64,000 nt of DNA from NCBI GenBank assembly GCA_963747535.1, contig CAVVFX010000017.1:1-64000 (forward strand), written 5' to 3'. Numbering within the stretch: position 1 is the first letter of the stretch; each line of letters begins with the position of its first letter. A program made the translations under genes and the position numbers. A model generated the notes under the pieces. It searched no databases and was not told where the DNA came from. It worked only from the letters and a program-made list of their open reading frames with translations. Source of the stretch: CAVVFX01 sp963747535 (GTDB lineage Bacteria; Acidobacteriota; Terriglobia; Bryobacterales; Bryobacteraceae). Positions 61,566 to 64,000 of the stretch are shown here, in pieces.

Positions 61566-64000
61566 ATGAGGATAATTGACCGGTCACGCAATACTTTTGG
61601 GGTAACTTGTGTCGGGGCCGGAAGAGCGCTGCTGTCTGTACTGGGCACGTTGATCCTGTTCTGTGGCGCCGCGGACGCCTCGCTGCGTCCGGGTTTTGTG
61701 AAGCTCCCCGTAATCGACAAGCAGGACATCGGCTTCATTCCGCTAACCGTGGACGGGAGATCGCTTCAGGCTCGGATATGGAGCATTACCCAGGACAACT
61801 ACGGGTTTCTGTGGCTGGGTACGAGCGACGGCCTGTACCGCTATGACGGGTACAGTCTGAAGCGCTACCGGAACGAGCGCGATACCCCGAATAGCCTCGG
61901 CAGCGATCCTATCAGGGCGGAATGTAGAGATCGGACTGGCGTCCTCTGGTTCGGCACCGCTAATGAAGGGCTCTACCGGCTTGACCCTACTCAGGACAGC
62001 CTCACCCATTACCGACATGAGCGCGGCCATAGCCGGAGCTTGAGCGGCGATTGGATCCGTTGCGTGTATCAGGATCGCACCGGCGCACTATGGATTGGAT
62101 CCAATGGTGGGCTCGATCGCCTGGACCAGGCAACGGGAACTTTCGTCCATTATCGACATGATTCTCAGGATACCGGCGGCCCCAGCGACAACGTTGAGTC
62201 CGTCTTTGAAGATCGGCGGGGGAATCTGTGGGTATGCACCCAAGGGGGTCTCTACAAACTAGACCGGGCCACCGGACGGTTTTCGCGCTTGCTGAACGAT
62301 GCGGAGAACCCCCACAGCCTAAGTCAAGATTATGTGAATTTCATGCTTGAGGACAAGTCGGGTGTTTTGTGGCTAGCCTCGCCGTTCAAAAGGGAGTTGA
62401 GCGCACTGGACGTGAAGACCGGTAGATTCACGCATTACCCCTTTGGCGCGGAAGAACCGGGCAGCCAAAGCGTCGTGGGCGCGAGCCAGCTCTTTGAAGA
62501 CGAAGACGGGGCGCTTTGGGTGTGCACGGTGGATAGGGGATTGCTTAAGCTGGACCGTGATCGTAAGCGTTTCCTCCGCTACGCCAGGGATGCTGATAAT
62601 CCGAACAGTTTGCCAAACGACACCGTCGCTACCGTGTTCGAAGATGCGGAAGGAGTGCTTTGGGTTGGCACCCAAAACGGGTTGAGCCGATTCCAGAGCA
62701 GGCCTTCCCCGTTTGTCACCTATAAACACCAGGCCGGCGATCCGAAGAGTCTGCATGGCAACATGATCTGGTGTGCGTATGAGGACAGCAAGGGATTGCT
62801 TTGGATCGGGACAGAGGACGGCCTCAACCGGCTGGATCGACAGACCGGGCAATTGACCTTTTACCATCACGATCCCAACAACCCCCACAGTCTTTCTTAC
62901 GACAAAGTGGCTGTAATCCGCGAAGACCGGTCCGGAGCGCTCTGGTTTGGGGCTTATGGTGGCGGACTCAACCGCTTCGATCGCACAACGGGGCGATTCT
63001 TCGCCTACCGGCATGACGAAAGAAGCCCTGGCAGCTTGAGTAGCAATGCTGTCCTTTCCCTGTTGTTGGACCGGCAAGGAGTAGTGTGGGTGGGCACTCA
63101 GAGCGGCGGGCTGAACCGCCTTGACGCGGGTACAGGACGTTTTACGGCCTACCCGACGGGGCCGGGTTCAGTAACAGTCCTATTTGAGGATCGAGCGGGA
63201 ATGTTGTGGATGGGCGGCCCGGATGGAGGGCTGAATCGGTTTGATCCCAGAACCGAGCAGTTCAGCGTCTATCGCCACGACCCCCAAGACCCACGCACCC
63301 TCAGCGATAACAAAGTAAATGCCATTTGGGAGGACCAGCAGGGAGTGCTGTGGATCGGCACACAAAATGGCCTCAATGAACTGGATCGAAGCCGGGGGAT
63401 CTTCACGATTTTCACCACAAAGGACGGACTGCCGGGTAATGCCATTTCAGCGATTCTCGAAGATACCAGGGGATATCTCTGGCTCGCCACGCATGATGGC
63501 CTCTCCCGTTTCAATCCGCGGACAAGGATTTTTCGCAACTATTCAGAATCCGACGGCTTACCGAATAATTTCCTCAACCCGTATTCGGCGGGGAGCAGCT
63601 TTCAGAGTCAGGCTGGTGAAATGTTTATTGGCTCCAGCAAGGGCCTGACAACGTTCTACCCCGATCGCCTTTCCGATAATCCCCATCTTCCGCCGGTAGT
63701 TTTGACGGACTTACGCTTGTTCAATAAACCTGTATCCCCGGGCGCAGACTCGCCGCTACAGCAACCGCTCTGGGCAACCAATTCCCTGACGCTCACTCAC
63801 AAACAGGGTATCTTCACGTTGGAGTTCGCCGCCCTGAGCTATACGGCGCCGGAGAACAACCGGTATCGGTACCGGCTGGAGGGTCTGGAGACAGAATGGA
63901 ACGAGGTGGACAGCAGGCAGCGTCTGGCGACCTACACAAATCTTCCGGCTGGGGCATACACTTTCCGGGTCCAAGGCTCTAACAACGACCAGATCTGGAA
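61566..64000 (+). CDS. two-component-regulator propeller sensor protein (5' part, runs off the window)
   Basis: The ATG at 61566 opens a frame with no stop before base 64000 (811 codons seen). A hydrophobic leader (ALLSVLGTLILFCGAADAS) is followed by about a dozen propeller repeats of the kind GFLWLGTSDGLYRYD, GVLWFGTANEGLYRLD and GALWIGSNGGLDRLD. A Y_Y_Y domain begins near the end (FTLEFAALSYTAPENNRYRY, LPAGAYTFRVQGSNND). Such sensors usually continue with a membrane span and a kinase or diguanylate cyclase output outside the window. They sense periplasmic ligands, often polysaccharide fragments. Confidence 0.92.
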   Translation, partial: MRIIDRSRNTFGVTCVGAGRALLSVLGTLILFCGAADASLRPGFVKLPVIDKQDIGFIPLTVDGRSLQARIWSITQDNYGFLWLGTSDGLYRYDGYSLKRYRNERDTPNSLGSDPIRAECRDRTGVLWFGTANEGLYRLDPTQDSLTHYRHERGHSRSLSGDWIRCVYQDRTGALWIGSNGGLDRLDQATGTFVHYRHDSQDTGGPSDNVESVFEDRRGNLWVCTQGGLYKLDRATGRFSRLLNDAENPHSLSQDYVNFMLEDKSGVLWLASPFKRELSALDVKTGRFTHYPFGAEEPGSQSVVGASQLFEDEDGALWVCTVDRGLLKLDRDRKRFLRYARDADNPNSLPNDTVATVFEDAEGVLWVGTQNGLSRFQSRPSPFVTYKHQAGDPKSLHGNMIWCAYEDSKGLLWIGTEDGLNRLDRQTGQLTFYHHDPNNPHSLSYDKVAVIREDRSGALWFGAYGGGLNRFDRTTGRFFAYRHDERSPGSLSSNAVLSLLLDRQGVVWVGTQSGGLNRLDAGTGRFTAYPTGPGSVTVLFEDRAGMLWMGGPDGGLNRFDPRTEQFSVYRHDPQDPRTLSDNKVNAIWEDQQGVLWIGTQNGLNELDRSRGIFTIFTTKDGLPGNAISAILEDTRGYLWLATHDGLSRFNPRTRIFRNYSESDGLPNNFLNPYSAGSSFQSQAGEMFIGSSKGLTTFYPDRLSDNPHLPPVVLTDLRLFNKPVSPGADSPLQQPLWATNSLTLTHKQGIFTLEFAALSYTAPENNRYRYRLEGLETEWNEVDSRQRLATYTNLPAGAYTFRVQGSNNDQIW

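Overview
The window looks like soil Acidobacteriota chromosomal DNA of the Bryobacter/Solibacter type. This is inferred from the high GC content, a 'NRRNAEKSTGP' family protein, a Tat-exported UxuA-like epimerase, a YVTN-propeller/phosphoesterase fusion, a two-component-regulator propeller protein and abundant insertion sequences. No 16S or marker gene is present, so the assignment is provisional.

Region 1 (1-35.3 kb) is a conjugative or integrative element, almost all on the minus strand. Its left part is a DNA-processing module: a Rad52-like annealing protein, SSB, an archaeo-eukaryotic primase with a zinc-binding tail, RNase HI and several unknown proteins. It is interrupted by a cargo segment (1.5-6.8 kb) with a J-domain protein, a decayed serine recombinase, a frameshifted type-B carboxylesterase and an intact IS630 element. 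A 560-bp gene-free gap with three strong hairpins (11.7-12.3 kb) separates this from a replication-relaxation protein and a complete-looking type IV secretion operon. That operon holds a VirD4/TraG-like coupling ATPase, two VirB9-like proteins, VirB8, VirB6, two VirB5/TrbJ-like proteins, VirB4, VirB3-like, three VirB2/TrbC-like membrane proteins, VirB10, a VirB1-like transglycosylase and a MoxR AAA+ ATPase. I found no relaxase and no VirB11.

Embedded in the secretion operon (17903-20755) is the most striking gene: a 950-residue protein with the sequence signature of the cellular RNA-dependent RNA polymerase / YonO two-barrel polymerase superfamily, including a G-G-D-F-D-F-D catalytic-type motif. 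An RNA polymerase, a primase, an RNase H, an SSB and a Rad52-like protein on one transfer element suggest a self-contained nucleic-acid toolkit, perhaps acting on transferred single-stranded DNA. That function is inference.

Region 2 (35.3-44.3 kb): after a stretch with degenerate direct repeats lie two decayed chromosomal genes (DUF362 and a terpene-cyclase-like repeat protein). An island at tRNA-Asn follows: an excisionase-like protein, a tyrosine integrase, a two-gene overlapping operon (a double-HKD PLD-family protein plus an unknown partner with a winged-helix-like tail; a candidate defence system), a 340-bp integrase remnant and the tRNA gene.

Region 3 (44.3-64 kb) is more ordinary chromosome: a lipoprotein, a histidine kinase and an NtrC-type regulator in one operon, an SDR oxidoreductase, a Crp/Fnr regulator, a propeller/phosphoesterase, a UxuA-like protein, a HAD hydrolase and a propeller sensor running off the end. 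It is peppered with mobile DNA: an IS whose transposase appears to need -1 frameshifting on an A8 run, an IS630 element inserted precisely inside an IS110 transposase, a 53-bp tandem array, and a dispersed 45-nt double-hairpin repeat that shows compensatory base changes.

Several genes carry single-base indels in short G/C runs (about 560, 5150, 22597, 33544, 59244). These could be real decay or consensus errors, and I flag them individually.
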